DNA of 64,000 nt from Lactococcus hircilactis. Its GTDB lineage: Bacteria; Bacillota; Bacilli; Lactobacillales; Streptococcaceae. The translations under genes were made by a program, and so were the position numbers. Where the stretch lies: the NCBI RefSeq assembly GCF_009601015.1, contig NZ_WITJ01000011.1, positions 1-64,000 of the forward strand. The letters run 5' to 3'. Positions 32,542-44,119 of the stretch are shown in pieces (position 1 is the first letter of the stretch; the number at the start of each line of letters is the position of its first letter). The notes under the pieces are model-generated. The model made no database searches. It was given only the letters and a program-made list of their open reading frames with translations, and had not been told where the DNA came from.

Positions 32542-34023
32542 ATGTTGACGAATCAAACAATACAAGATTTTCTCAATTTGGCACTTGAAAATGAAGTGAT
32601 AACACTAGAAGATGAGAGCTATCTGCGCAATCAACTCCTTCACTTTCTTGGCTTTAATGATTGGCAAGAGACCAATGGAAAATCACATGAAAAGAATTCA
32701 CTTTCATTGATGGACCAACTTCTTTTTCTGGCTCAAAAAAATGGAGTTTATCCACCAGAAGATGAAGAATATTATGAAGCAGCATTGATGAACTTTATTA
32801 CACCATTGCCGCATCAAATCAATCAAACTTTTTGGGAGAAGTATCAAGAAAGTCCAGAAAAAGCAACACAGTATTTTTATGATTTAGCGCGACAAGTGAA
32901 TCAAGTAAAAACACGGGACATTGCCAAAAATATCGCATTTGAGCATGAAACCAAGTATGGCAAACTAGAAATCACGATTAATTTATCAAAACCTGAAAAG
33001 GATCCTAAAAAAATTGCAGCTGCAAAATCGGTGACGACTACACATTATCCACGTTGTCAATTGTGTATCGAAAACGAAGGATATTATGGCCGCACGAATT
33101 ATCCAGCGCGCACGAATCATCGCATGATTAGATGTGAATTAAATGGCGAAAAATGGAATTTTCAATATTCACCCTATGCTTATTTTAATGAACACGCGAT
33201 TTTATTAAATGAAACGCATCAGCCCATGGCAATCAATCGACGAGCATTTGCAAATCTTTTAGCATTTTTGGATCAATTTCCACATTATATGATTGGCTCA
33301 AACGCAGATTTACCCATTGTTGGGGGATCGATTTTAACACATGATCACTATCAAGCGGGCCGTCACGAATTTCCGATGGCAAAGGCAGCGCTGAAAAAAG
33401 AAGTTCAATTCAGTCACTTTCCTAAAATAAAAGCAGGAATCGTGAACTGGCCAATGTCTGTTTTGAGACTTGTCAGTACTGACAAAAATGAACTTTTACG
33501 CGCATCCACTGAAATTTTAGAAAAATGGCAACATTATTCTGACGAAACGCTGCAAATTAAAGCTGTCAGTGCTGACAACGTTCAGCACCATACTATCACA
33601 CCGATTGCAAGAATGCGACAAGGACAGTATGAGCTAGATTTGGTTTTTCGAGATAATAATGTCAGTTCAGAATTTCCAGATGGTATTTTCCATCCCCATC
33701 CCAAATTACATCACATCAAAAAAGAAAATATTGGGTTGATTGAAGTGATGGGGCTCGCCATTTTACCGCCGCGACTTAAAAAAGAACTTCAAGAAGTTGA
33801 AAAATATCTACTCAATGAACCCAATCAAATCAAAGACATTCATCGTGCGTGGGCTGATACACTCAAACGAGAAGGTAACTATACTCAAGCAAACGTCGAA
33901 GAAAAAGTCCGTCAAGCCCTCGGAGATGTTTTTATGGAAGTCCTTCAAGATGCTGGTGTTTTCAAAGATGATGAACGCGGAGCTGCTGGTTTTGAGCGAT
34001 TCATTGCATTTTTAAACCAGTAG
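32542..34023 (+). CDS. galT: UDP-glucose--hexose-1-phosphate uridylyltransferase (class II)
   Basis: Swaps UMP between UDP-glucose and galactose-1-phosphate, giving UDP-galactose and glucose-1-phosphate. At 493 residues it is the long Gram-positive class (GalT2). Family regions are [14 protein letters not shown] (about 171-184), [14 protein letters not shown] (about 214-227) and [17 protein letters not shown] (about 261-277). Two palindrome copies encode LVSTDK and AVSADN, 93 bases apart. The gene lies 10 bases after aga. No terminator follows; galE begins 77 bases on. Confidence 0.95.
   Translation: MLTNQTIQDFLNLALENEVITLEDESYLRNQLLHFLGFNDWQETNGKSHEKNSLSLMDQLLFLAQKNGVYPPEDEEYYEAALMNFITPLPHQINQTFWEKYQESPEKATQYFYDLARQVNQVKTRDIAKNIAFEHETKYGKLEITINLSKPEKDPKKIAAAKSVTTTHYPRCQLCIENEGYYGRTNYPARTNHRMIRCELNGEKWNFQYSPYAYFNEHAILLNETHQPMAINRRAFANLLAFLDQFPHYMIGSNADLPIVGGSILTHDHYQAGRHEFPMAKAALKKEVQFSHFPKIKAGIVNWPMSVLRLVSTDKNELLRASTEILEKWQHYSDETLQIKAVSADNVQHHTITPIARMRQGQYELDLVFRDNNVSSEFPDGIFHPHPKLHHIKKENIGLIEVMGLAILPPRLKKELQEVEKYLLNEPNQIKDIHRAWADTLKREGNYTQANVEEKVRQALGDVFMEVLQDAGVFKDDERGAAGFERFIAFLNQ
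33471..33484. repeat. Dispersed palindrome copy 10 (exact consensus)
   Basis: Inside galT, read as VSTD. Confidence 0.95.
33564..33577. repeat. Dispersed palindrome copy 11 (centre TG)
   Basis: Inside galT, read as VSAD. Confidence 0.92.
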
Positions 34024-34026
34024 CGC

Positions 34027-34067
34027 TATACTAAAAGGAGCAGTTTGTTTAAAGCTTAAAAACTGTA
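34027..34067 (+). promoter_or_regulatory. galT-galE intergenic: possible -10 and hairpin
   Basis: TATACT at 34027-34032 could be a weak -10. CAGTTT (about 34041-34046) pairs with AAACTG (about 34060-34065) around an A/T-rich centre, without a following T-run. Confidence 0.35.
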
Positions 34068-34099
34068 AAACGAAACAAAAAGAAAAAGGAAGTAAAAAA

Positions 34100-35083
34100 A
34101 TGACCGTTTTAGTATTAGGTGGAGCAGGATATGTCGGAAGTCATGCCGTCATGATGTTACAAGAAAAAGGCTATGATGTTGCAGTTGTTGATAATTTGGT
34201 GACGGGTCACAGAAAAGCTGTGCCAGATGATGTGCGCTTTTATGAAGGGGATGTGCGTGATCGCAGCTTCATGGAAAAAGTCTTTACCACAGAAAAAAAG
34301 ATCGAAGGACTCATGCACTTTTGTGCGTATAGTCTTGTTGGCGAATCAATGGAAAAACCAGCCATGTATTTTGACAATAATGTCGGTGGTTGCATCACGA
34401 TTTTAGAAATGATGGAAGAATTTAATGTGAAACACATTGTATTCTCATCTACAGCAGCCACATTTGGTATCCCTAAAGAAAGTCCAATTTCAGAGCGTAC
34501 CCCACAAGCTCCGATTAATCCGTATGGAGAATCCAAACTTATCATGGAAAAAATGATGCACTGGCAATCTCAAGCAACGGAGATGACTTATGTCGCATTG
34601 CGTTATTTTAATGTTGCTGGTGCATCTAATGATGGTCATATTGGCGAAGCTCATAAAAACGAAACTCACTTGATTCCGATTATTTTGCAAGTGGCACTTG
34701 GTCAACGAGAAACCATTACGATTTATGGAGATGATTACAATACTCCAGATGGCACATGTGTGCGTGATTATATTGATATGGAAGATTTAATCAATGCGCA
34801 TATCAAAGCACTGGAGTACTTAAAAGCTGGTGGTAAATCAGACCAATTTAATTTGGGATCTTCAAAAGGATACTCAAACCTAGAAGTTCTTGAAACGGCA
34901 CGTAAAGTCACTCAAAAAGAAATCCCAAGTCAAATGGGCGCGCGTCGTCCTGGAGATCCTGACAGTCTTGTTGCTGACAGTACAAAAGCTGGCGAAATCT
35001 TAGATTGGCATGTCGAAAACGATCTTGAACATATTATAAAAAACGCATGGAACTGGCATTCCGGGCACCCAAATGGGTATTAA
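34100..35083 (+). CDS. galE: UDP-glucose 4-epimerase
   Basis: NAD-dependent short-chain dehydrogenase that regenerates UDP-glucose from UDP-galactose and supplies UDP-Gal for surface polysaccharides. The 327 residues start with the NAD motif GGAGYVGSH (6-14) and have SSTAATFG near 116, the catalytic YGESK near 140-144 and RYFNVAGA near 169. AGGAAG lies ahead of the ATG. It completes the Leloir set and is followed by about 245 bases before lacZ. Confidence 0.96.
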   Translation: MTVLVLGGAGYVGSHAVMMLQEKGYDVAVVDNLVTGHRKAVPDDVRFYEGDVRDRSFMEKVFTTEKKIEGLMHFCAYSLVGESMEKPAMYFDNNVGGCITILEMMEEFNVKHIVFSSTAATFGIPKESPISERTPQAPINPYGESKLIMEKMMHWQSQATEMTYVALRYFNVAGASNDGHIGEAHKNETHLIPIILQVALGQRETITIYGDDYNTPDGTCVRDYIDMEDLINAHIKALEYLKAGGKSDQFNLGSSKGYSNLEVLETARKVTQKEIPSQMGARRPGDPDSLVADSTKAGEILDWHVENDLEHIIKNAWNWHSGHPNGY

Positions 35084-35279
35084 ACATTTGAAGTTTTGAG
35101 TACACCGCATTTAAAATACTCACGCATGATGAGAAAATTGGACAGAAAAATCGCACGCTTTTACAAGATACTCTGCCCATTTTTAATTTGAATGTGTTAC
35201 TTTATGAGAGACATTCAACGCCTCAACGCGTCTTCAAATTAACCCACTTTTGGAAATCCCGACCTGCCCATGAAAAAGA

Positions 35280-35308
35280 GCTACCAAACGATTGCGTTTA
35301 ACGGTAGC
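35280..35308 (+). promoter_or_regulatory. Leader hairpin just before the lacZ ribosome binding site
   Basis: GCTACC-AAACG-attg-CGTTT-aac-GGTAGC: two stacked stems end seven bases before the GGAAGG ribosome binding site. There is no T-run, so it is not a terminator; it could control lacZ translation or mRNA stability. In the rest of 35084-35327 I see only weak signals. Confidence 0.5.
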
Positions 35309-35312
35309 GTGA

Positions 35313-38309
<2,997 letters not shown>

Positions 38310-38318
38310 ATCCATCAA

Positions 38319-38348
38319 AAGGCTGCAGGTTTAAGGCAGTCTTTTTTG
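38319..38348 (+). terminator. lacZ terminator
   Basis: AAGGCTGC (38319-38326) pairs with GCAGTCTT (38336-38343), one G-T pair, followed by T5. It closes the galactose/lactose cluster. Confidence 0.88.
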
Positions 38349-38353
38349 TTGTG

Positions 38354-38362
38354 TGTTATAAT
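38354..38362 (+). promoter_or_regulatory. Extended -10 promoter of the acetyltransferase gene
   Basis: TG-T-TATAAT (38357-38362), only eight bases from ATG 38371; the mRNA leader is at most a few bases. Confidence 0.65.
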
Positions 38363-38370
38363 ACAGTGGT

Positions 38371-38988
38371 ATGATGAAAATAAAAAATGAATCACTCGAG
38401 TCATCGAAAATTTGGTTAGGATTAGCAAGATTTAATGTTATTGAAACACAGCGTCTTCTTTTGCGCCCTTTTGTCAGTACTGACAGCATTTTTTGCTATG
38501 ATTTTATGAAAAAGTGGGAAAATATGCGTTACGTGATGCTGCCTTGTGAAAATATGGAAGCGTGTGAGTGGTTTATTGTTGATGAAATGATGAAAAATCC
38601 GTTAGGAAATTGGGCGATTGAATTAAAATCTGAGAAAAAAGTAATCGGTTTTATTCATTTTTCTCAGCTGATTTTAACGCAAAAAAAAGCAAAAATCGGT
38701 TATGTGATTCATCAAGCGTATGGACATCAAGGATTTATGACAGAAGCATTGCAAACGATTGTAGCGTTTAGTTTTGAACAATTTCATCTTAAAAGTTTAG
38801 AATTAGAGATTGAGTCTGAGAATTATTTCTCTCAAAAATTAGCAGAAAAATTTAATTTTAAACGCGTCAAAATGAGCAAATTAAATCATTTAGGAGCGAT
38901 TCGTCAATTTTATAGTTATCAACTTACAAAAGAAGATTTTTTTAAATATGAAAAAGGAGAGTCATGTCCAAGCACGAAGAAATATTGA
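38371..38988 (+). CDS. GNAT-family N-acetyltransferase (RimJ/RimL-like)
   Basis: The 205-residue protein starts with ATGATG and virtually no leader. ETQRLLLRPFVSTDS near residues 24-38 is the typical RimJ/RimL-like opening. IGYVIHQAYGHQGFMTEALQTIV near 109-131 is the acetyl-CoA-binding region, although the classical Gly-rich loop is QAYGHQG. It probably acetylates an amine of a ribosomal protein, peptide or small molecule; the substrate is unknown. A palindrome copy encodes FVSTDS. The end overlaps the next gene by 25 bases. Confidence 0.85.
   Translation: MMKIKNESLESSKIWLGLARFNVIETQRLLLRPFVSTDSIFCYDFMKKWENMRYVMLPCENMEACEWFIVDEMMKNPLGNWAIELKSEKKVIGFIHFSQLILTQKKAKIGYVIHQAYGHQGFMTEALQTIVAFSFEQFHLKSLELEIESENYFSQKLAEKFNFKRVKMSKLNHLGAIRQFYSYQLTKEDFFKYEKGESCPSTKKY
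38472..38485. repeat. Dispersed palindrome copy 12 (exact consensus)
   Basis: Inside the acetyltransferase gene, read as VSTD in the conserved N-terminal strand-loop. Confidence 0.95.
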
Positions 38989-40244
38989 ATTATATTGAAA
39001 GTCTTGAAATTGGAAAACAAGTCAGTGTTCGAGGGATTGCCAATCGAATGTCCGTTGCAGATGGGACGGCATATCGCGCAATAAAAGAAGCTGAAACTCG
39101 TGGGTTGGTTGCAATTAATGATCGCTCAGGAACGGTACGTGTGGCAAATAAAGGACAAAAAGTTGTCAATCGCTTGACTTTTGGAAAGCTCGCGGTCGTG
39201 GCCAATGCGGATGTCTTAGGGGGGTTATCTGGTCTTGAAGTTGAGTTTAGTCGTTTTGTTATTAGTGCGATGACTCTTGAAGCATTCCAGCATTATTTGG
39301 AACCTAATGGTTTGGTCATTGTTGGAGATCGGCATGACATTCAAGCTTATTCTTTACGTCAGCAAAATGCGGTGTTAGTCACAGGTGGTTTTGATGTGGA
39401 TGAGGATGTGATTGCTTATGCAAATAAAATGGGAATTCCACTTTTAAGAACAAGCTATGACACGTTTACTGTGGCGAGTCGCATTAGTCATGCTTTATCA
39501 AATGAATTGATCAAAAAGGATATTTTGACGGTTGCAGATGTGTATCATCAAAGACGAGCGACATTGCGTGAAGAAGATACAGTCAAAGATTTTTTAGATT
39601 TGGTCAAAAAAACGAACAGCAGTCGTTTTGCTGTGTTGAATCGTTATCGTGTGGTGGTTGGAGTGATTGCAATGCGTGATGTAAATCATGTGCCAAATGA
39701 TACGCTGGTCGGTCGTGTGATGACATTTCCAAATGTTGCAGGACTTGAGATGACCGTAGCAAGTTGCAGTCAAAAGATGATTTATGAAGGCTATGATATG
39801 ATGCCAGTCGTCAATCCGGATCATACTTATGCTGGGATTATTTCAAAATCAGATTTGCTTCAAAGTTTGCAAAAAGCGCAAGAAGAAAGTCAAGTATCAA
39901 GAACATTCAGTGACGACATTTCAGATCATCTCAAAGAATCCGGATCTGCCTTTCAGATTACAGTGGAGCCTTCAATGATCAATAGTGTTGGAACCGTGTC
40001 AAGCGGTGTTTATATTGAAATGGTGTCTTTAATTGCAAGACGGGTGATGGAAAAGCGCAGAAGACGCAATGTCATCATTGAATCATTGAATGCTAGTTTT
40101 TTTAACACGGCACAAATTGATAACGTCTTAGAAATTTATCCAAAAATTATCTCAGAAAGTCGGTTGGGTGCGCTCATTGATTGTGAAATTTATTGTGTAA
40201 ATAGTATTGTAGGGAAAATTTTAGTTAATTTACAGCTCAGTTGA
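38964..40244 (+). CDS. HTH-DRTGG-CBS-hotdog protein (YtoI-like)
   Basis: The 426-residue cytoplasmic protein has an N-terminal winged HTH (about 5-60), a DRTGG domain (about 68-180; VTGGFDVDEDVI), two CBS motifs (about 190-310; FAVLNRYRVVVGVIAMRDV and YDMMPVVNPDHTYAGIISK) and a C-terminal hotdog/thioesterase-like part (about 330-426). CBS pairs bind adenosyl nucleotides, so it is probably a nucleotide-sensing regulator; the targets are unknown. GAAAAAGGAG precedes the start, which overlaps the acetyltransferase gene. Confidence 0.85.
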   Translation: MSKHEEILNYIESLEIGKQVSVRGIANRMSVADGTAYRAIKEAETRGLVAINDRSGTVRVANKGQKVVNRLTFGKLAVVANADVLGGLSGLEVEFSRFVISAMTLEAFQHYLEPNGLVIVGDRHDIQAYSLRQQNAVLVTGGFDVDEDVIAYANKMGIPLLRTSYDTFTVASRISHALSNELIKKDILTVADVYHQRRATLREEDTVKDFLDLVKKTNSSRFAVLNRYRVVVGVIAMRDVNHVPNDTLVGRVMTFPNVAGLEMTVASCSQKMIYEGYDMMPVVNPDHTYAGIISKSDLLQSLQKAQEESQVSRTFSDDISDHLKESGSAFQITVEPSMINSVGTVSSGVYIEMVSLIARRVMEKRRRRNVIIESLNASFFNTAQIDNVLEIYPKIISESRLGALIDCEIYCVNSIVGKILVNLQLS

Positions 40245-40261
40245 GTGATCACTGTAAAATT

Positions 40262-40270
40262 TGATATAAT
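40262..40270 (+). promoter_or_regulatory. Promoter of the NrnA-like gene
   Basis: TG-A-TATAAT extended -10 (40265-40270), about 40 bases before the start. Confidence 0.65.
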
Positions 40271-40311
40271 AAATAGAGTTTTAAATAAAAACGGATGTGA
40301 AGAGAGAAAAA

Positions 40312-41235
40312 ATGAACGAAATATTAGAAAAAATAAAAGCGTATGATCACATTTTGATTCATCGACATAAAAATCCAGATCCAGATGCGATTGGTTCTCA
40401 GTGTGGGTTACGAGAGATTTTGCGTGCAACTTTTCCAGAGAAAAAAATTGATGCAGTTGGATTTAACGAACCCACGCTTGAATTTATGACGCTGATGGAT
40501 GAGGTGGTTTTGGATGAAAATGAACCTTATTTAAGCATTGTTTGTGATACGGCAAATACCCCACGCATTGATGATGAGCGATGGAAATCGGCAGATTTTC
40601 TGATCAAAATTGATCATCATCCTAATGATGATGCTTATGGGGATTTATTTTTGGTCGAAGATTATAGAAGTTCAGCCTCAGAGATGATTGCAGATTTCGC
40701 TTTCCAAAATAATCTCACAATGACCGCAGAAGCTGCGCGACTTTTATATGCTGGAATTGTCGGGGATACAGGACGGTTTTTATATCCTGCTACTTCAGCA
40801 AAAACGCTCTTTATTGCCTCAAAATTGGCTGAATTTGATTTTGATCGCTCAGTTTTGGGAAGAGAAATGTCTTCATTTGACATGAAAATTGCGCGATTAC
40901 AAGGCTATATCTACGAAAATCTTCAAGTTTCTGAAAATGGCGCTGCGCGCGTGTTATTGACACAAGCGATTTTAAAACACTTTAATTTGTCGGATGCTGA
41001 AACTTCAAAAATCGTTGGTGTTCCGGGGAATATCAAAACAATCGATTCATGGGCGATTTTTGTGGAACAAAAAGATGGACATTATCGGGTACGGATGCGC
41101 TCAAAAACAACTCCGATTAATGAAATTGCAAAACGTCATGATGGGGGTGGCCACATGCTTGCGAGCGGTGCAAATTCTTATTCAGAAAAAGAAAATGAGC
41201 AAATCTGGAATGAATTACAAGAAAATTTGGATTAA
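40312..41235 (+). CDS. DHH/DHHA1 phosphoesterase, NrnA-like (nanoRNase/pAp phosphatase)
   Basis: The 307-residue cytoplasmic enzyme has DHH motif I HRHKNPDPDAIGSQ (about residues 14-27), CDTANTP near 80, DHH at DHHPNDDAYG (about 103-112) and the DHHA1 substrate loop GGGHMLASGA (about 280-289). Family members degrade nanoRNAs and 3'-phosphoadenosine 5'-phosphate, or linear pApA from c-di-AMP turnover. ATG 40312 is chosen over GTG 40297, which falls too early. A second DHH protein, GdpP, is encoded later in the window. Confidence 0.88.
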   Translation: MNEILEKIKAYDHILIHRHKNPDPDAIGSQCGLREILRATFPEKKIDAVGFNEPTLEFMTLMDEVVLDENEPYLSIVCDTANTPRIDDERWKSADFLIKIDHHPNDDAYGDLFLVEDYRSSASEMIADFAFQNNLTMTAEAARLLYAGIVGDTGRFLYPATSAKTLFIASKLAEFDFDRSVLGREMSSFDMKIARLQGYIYENLQVSENGAARVLLTQAILKHFNLSDAETSKIVGVPGNIKTIDSWAIFVEQKDGHYRVRMRSKTTPINEIAKRHDGGGHMLASGANSYSEKENEQIWNELQENLD

Positions 41236-41266
41236 AAAAATGTTGTCAGTACTGACAGCATTTTTT
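41235..41266 (+). terminator. Terminator of the NrnA-like gene built on the palindrome
   Basis: A6TG-T-TGTCAGTACTGACA-G-CAT6: two nested symmetric stems ending in T6, overlapping the stop codon. Confidence 0.9.
41244..41257. repeat. Dispersed palindrome copy 13 (exact consensus)
   Basis: Intergenic, core of the terminator after the NrnA-like gene. Confidence 0.95.
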
Positions 41267-41293
41267 GTAATTTGGCAAAGTGAAAAGAGCTGA

Positions 41294-41300
41294 GCGCGTG
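41294..41300 (+). other. Chi-like heptamer (GCGCGTG)
   Basis: The heptamer known as Chi for lactococcal RexAB occurs here in the intergenic region. I also see it on the plus strand at 11163, 14544, 18567, 18648, 48791 and 54452, and once on the minus strand at 43132-43138. Confidence 0.6.
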
Positions 41301-41357
41301 CTGAATCGTTGAGTTATCTCGCATGATTTTGAGATGAAAGCATGTCCACGCTTTTTC

Positions 41358-41371
41358 TGTCAGTACTGACA
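41358..41371. repeat. Dispersed palindrome copy 14 (exact consensus)
   Basis: Intergenic between the convergent NrnA-like and asparaginase genes. With flanks TTTTCTGTCAGT/ACTGACAGAAAA the symmetry is 24 bases, and it may terminate the asparaginase transcript from the other side. Confidence 0.95.
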
Positions 41372-41415
41372 GAAAATAAAACAGTGAAAAATCAGATCAA
41401 AAATAAAAAGAAGCG

Positions 41416-42381
41416 TTAATTTTCCATAAAGTCATCCAAATTTTTCACCTTGGCATTAAGTCCAATGATGAGTTTGATTCGTGCTTTTTGTGAATTCACC
41501 TCAGGAGCAAACAAAACGCCAGCGTGATGCAACCGAGAACCACCACCTTCATAATCATAAACAGGCTCAGCAATTCCATTAAAACAGCGCGAAACAAGTA
41601 CGATTGGGACGTGATGGGCCAATAATCGCTCAATGGGTGCAACGGTGCTAGGAGGTAAATTTCCCGCACCGAGCGCTTCAATGACAAGTCCGTCGATCCG
41701 ATTTGGATCAAGTAAATCCAAAATCTCACCATTCATCCCAGCATAACATTTGATGATTGGGACATTTCCAGTGACAGAAGTAATATCAAGGTGTTGATTT
41801 TCACTGTCACGATGGAAATAAAAGATTTTGTTTTTCGTTAAAAGTCCAAGTGGCCCATGTGTTGGTGTTTGAAAAGTTGAGACATTTGTCGTATGTGTTT
41901 TTGTAACGAATCGCGCAGAATGAATCTCGTCATTCATGACAACAAGCACGCCGCGATCGTGAGAATCATTGTCAGCAACCACACGAATCGCAGTCTTCAA
42001 ATTATAGATGCCATCTGTACCCAATTCATTACTAGAACGCATAGCACCAGTAATGACAATGGGCTTTCCCCGTTGAATCGTTGAATCCAGAAAAAACGCT
42101 GTTTCCTCTAGCGTATCAGTGCCGTGAGTAATGACAACGCCATCAAAATCTCCGTCACACGCTGCAATGATCCGATTTTTTAGAAGCAGCATGTGTTCTA
42201 AGGTGATGTGAGGACTTGGTAAATTAAAAATATCCTCAGCAACAATTTCGACTTGATCTGAAGGTAAATTTAAACGATTCAGTGGATTTTGTGCGTTAGG
42301 GGAAACATTTCCTTGCTCATCTTCAGCCATCGAAATGGTCCCACCTGTATGTAAAACTAATATTTTTTTCTTATGATTCAA
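41416..42381 (-). CDS. ansA: Type I L-asparaginase
   Basis: Hydrolyses asparagine to aspartate and ammonia. The 321-residue cytoplasmic enzyme (no signal peptide) has the first catalytic Thr in LHTGGTISMAED (about residues 11-22) and the second catalytic group THGTDTLEETAFFLD (about 85-99), both diagnostic. No ATG is in frame at the start; TTG at 42381 with GAGG about nine bases upstream is the likely start, giving MNHKKKILVL. It is convergent to the NrnA-like gene and divergent from the HAD-MazG gene. Confidence 0.93.
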   Translation of the reverse strand: MNHKKKILVLHTGGTISMAEDEQGNVSPNAQNPLNRLNLPSDQVEIVAEDIFNLPSPHITLEHMLLLKNRIIAACDGDFDGVVITHGTDTLEETAFFLDSTIQRGKPIVITGAMRSSNELGTDGIYNLKTAIRVVADNDSHDRGVLVVMNDEIHSARFVTKTHTTNVSTFQTPTHGPLGLLTKNKIFYFHRDSENQHLDITSVTGNVPIIKCYAGMNGEILDLLDPNRIDGLVIEALGAGNLPPSTVAPIERLLAHHVPIVLVSRCFNGIAEPVYDYEGGGSRLHHAGVLFAPEVNSQKARIKLIIGLNAKVKNLDDFMEN

Positions 42382-42526
42382 AATAAAACCTCATTCATTT
42401 TGATTTGTGTGCACTCCATTATACCAAAAAAGAAGCAATTTTCGTCACTTGGCGCACAAAACTCTAAAAAGTTAAAAAAAAATCGCTCAATCGCCTAAAA
42501 ATCAAGAAATCCCTACGAAATTAAGG

Positions 42527-42532
42527 TATAAT
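42527..42532 (+). promoter_or_regulatory. -10 element of the HAD-MazG gene
   Basis: TATAAT, 39 bases before ATG 42572; only a weak AGAAAAGA ribosome binding site follows. Confidence 0.55.
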
Positions 42533-42571
42533 TGTAAGTAGAAACAGTCAAATGCATAGAAAAGATAAATT

Positions 42572-43954
42572 ATGAAAACAAAAGCTGTATTTTTTGATTT
42601 AGACGGAACATTATTTACATCAACGAGAGGGGTTGCTGCCTCCACTAAAAAAACCATTGAAGCCCTTAAAAGAATTGGTATTCTTGTCGGCATTGCGACT
42701 GGACGAGGACCAGCTTTTGTGCTCCCTTTACTTGAAGACCTAAAGTTGGATTTCGCAGTCACCTACAACGGACAGTATGTTTTCACCCCAAAAGCTGTAA
42801 TTTTTGAAAATCCAATTCGAGAAGAAACGTTAAAAAAAATTGTCACTTATGCACTAGAATATCACAGAGATATTTCGATTGGAACTTCAAAAGGGGTGGT
42901 TGGTTCTGGACTTTTAAAATTTGGTGAAACAAGAACTGCGGGAATATTAGCTAAAATCCTTCCAAAAGGAACCTCTGATGTCGCAAAATCTGGGATGAAA
43001 CACATTTTTAGACGTGTATTTCCGCAAGCCAATTTTTCAGAAATTTTCAAAGAACCCGTGTATCAAGTCATGATGATTGCACCAAGAGCGGATACTCCAA
43101 CGCTTGAAAAGGAATTTCCAGAACTTCAAATCACGCGCTCCAATCCTTATTCAGTGGATCTCATTCCCCAAGGCATTGGAAAATTAAAAGGCATTCAAAT
43201 TTTAGGCGAACATTATGATTTTACCTTAGAGGAGGTCATGTGTTTTGGAGATTCTGAAAATGACATCTCAATGATTCAAGGTGTTGGGACAGGTGTTGCA
43301 ATGGGAAATGCCCAAGAATCCGTCAAAAAAGCAGCAAATTATGTCACCGATCATAATAATGCTGACGGAATCGCAAAAGCATTTGATTATTTTGGGATCG
43401 TTGAATTTACGAATGGAAAAGATTTTGTATCAAAAGATCCTAATTTTAATCAGGTAAAGGCATTTCATCAGCTGATGGATGGAAAAACGCAGCAGATTCC
43501 AAGAGCATTTACACCGATGGAGGCAGGTTTTAGAGCAGGATTTGAAGTGGAAGAAATCGTTGAATTTCTCCAAGCTTCAAGCAATGGCGATGATGCACGC
43601 TTTCATGAATTGGTGGAGCAGCTGCATCGTGATGTAGACAAAGCCACTCAAAAAATTGATGCCAAACCTGATAAAGAGACAGATGCACTGACTGCACAAG
43701 CAGATGCAATGATTGATTTACTGTACCTTACTTATGGGAGTTTAGTCTTATCGGGCATTGATCCTTATGAGATTTTCAATCGCGTCCATGAAGCAAATAT
43801 GGGAAAAATTTTTCCTGATGGATCCCCTCATTTTGACCCCGTCACTCATAAAGTTTTAAAACCTTCAGATTGGGAAAAAAAATTCGCTCCAGAAGGAAAA
43901 ATCAAGAAAGAACTGGAACGACAAAAACGAGTGGCAGAACGCAAAATGAGATAA
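42572..43954 (+). CDS. HAD-IIB phosphatase fused to a MazG/PRA-PH-like pyrophosphohydrolase domain
   Basis: The 460-residue bifunctional protein has a Cof-type HAD domain at residues 1-275 with FFDLDGTLF (8-16), GIATGRGPA (about 45-53), GIGKLKGIQ and MCFGDSENDISM (about 223-234). From about 290 an all-alpha domain follows with EAGFRAGFEVEEIVEFLQ-type acidic helix and ADAMIDLLYLTYGSL, then GIDPYEIFNRVHEANMGK. This resembles MazG/phosphoribosyl-ATP pyrophosphohydrolase folds (EExxE ... ExxD metal site, here partly recognisable). It could clean up abnormal nucleotides and dephosphorylate the product; this is inferred from the fusion. Confidence 0.85.
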   Translation: MKTKAVFFDLDGTLFTSTRGVAASTKKTIEALKRIGILVGIATGRGPAFVLPLLEDLKLDFAVTYNGQYVFTPKAVIFENPIREETLKKIVTYALEYHRDISIGTSKGVVGSGLLKFGETRTAGILAKILPKGTSDVAKSGMKHIFRRVFPQANFSEIFKEPVYQVMMIAPRADTPTLEKEFPELQITRSNPYSVDLIPQGIGKLKGIQILGEHYDFTLEEVMCFGDSENDISMIQGVGTGVAMGNAQESVKKAANYVTDHNNADGIAKAFDYFGIVEFTNGKDFVSKDPNFNQVKAFHQLMDGKTQQIPRAFTPMEAGFRAGFEVEEIVEFLQASSNGDDARFHELVEQLHRDVDKATQKIDAKPDKETDALTAQADAMIDLLYLTYGSLVLSGIDPYEIFNRVHEANMGKIFPDGSPHFDPVTHKVLKPSDWEKKFAPEGKIKKELERQKRVAERKMR

Positions 43955-43999
43955 AAAAGAAATGCGTTCGATTAAAAAGTGAATTTACTTCAAAAAAAG

Positions 44000-44028
44000 T
44001 TGTAAATGGCTGTGCATAAGCGTAAAAT
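44000..44028 (+). promoter_or_regulatory. Promoter of the Rgg-like gene
   Basis: TTGTAA (44000-44005), 17 bases, TAAAAT (44023-44028). Transcription would begin near 44035, ahead of the terminator-like hairpin. Confidence 0.75.
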
Positions 44029-44056
44029 AGAGCTATTAAAAGATGAAATCTAAAAC

Positions 44057-44113
44057 ATGAAACAACACTGCAAACGATATCAATCGTTTGTTTTTAGAAC
44101 AGAATGGAAATGA
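44057..44113 (+). CDS. Possible 18-residue leader peptide ahead of the Rgg-like gene
   Basis: ATG 44057 to TGA 44113 gives MKQHCKRYQSFVFRTEWK. It spans the terminator hairpin of the leader and ends six bases before the regulator start. There is no good Shine-Dalgarno site. It is charged rather than hydrophobic, so it does not look like a short hydrophobic peptide pheromone. It may be a chance frame; it is recorded because translation across the hairpin would open it. Confidence 0.25.
   Translation: MKQHCKRYQSFVFRTEWK
44071..44095 (+). terminator. Attenuator-like terminator in the leader of the Rgg-like gene
   Basis: CAAACGAT (44071-44078), loop atca, ATCGTTTG (44083-44090), then T5. It lies between the promoter and ATG 44120, so most transcripts might stop after about 60 bases. 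Confidence 0.8.
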
Positions 44114-44119
44114 GAAAAG

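Noticed and set aside
35126-35188. Short frame of 20 codons upstream of lacZ (starts ATGATG)
   Set aside because: No ribosome binding site and no family features; probably chance.
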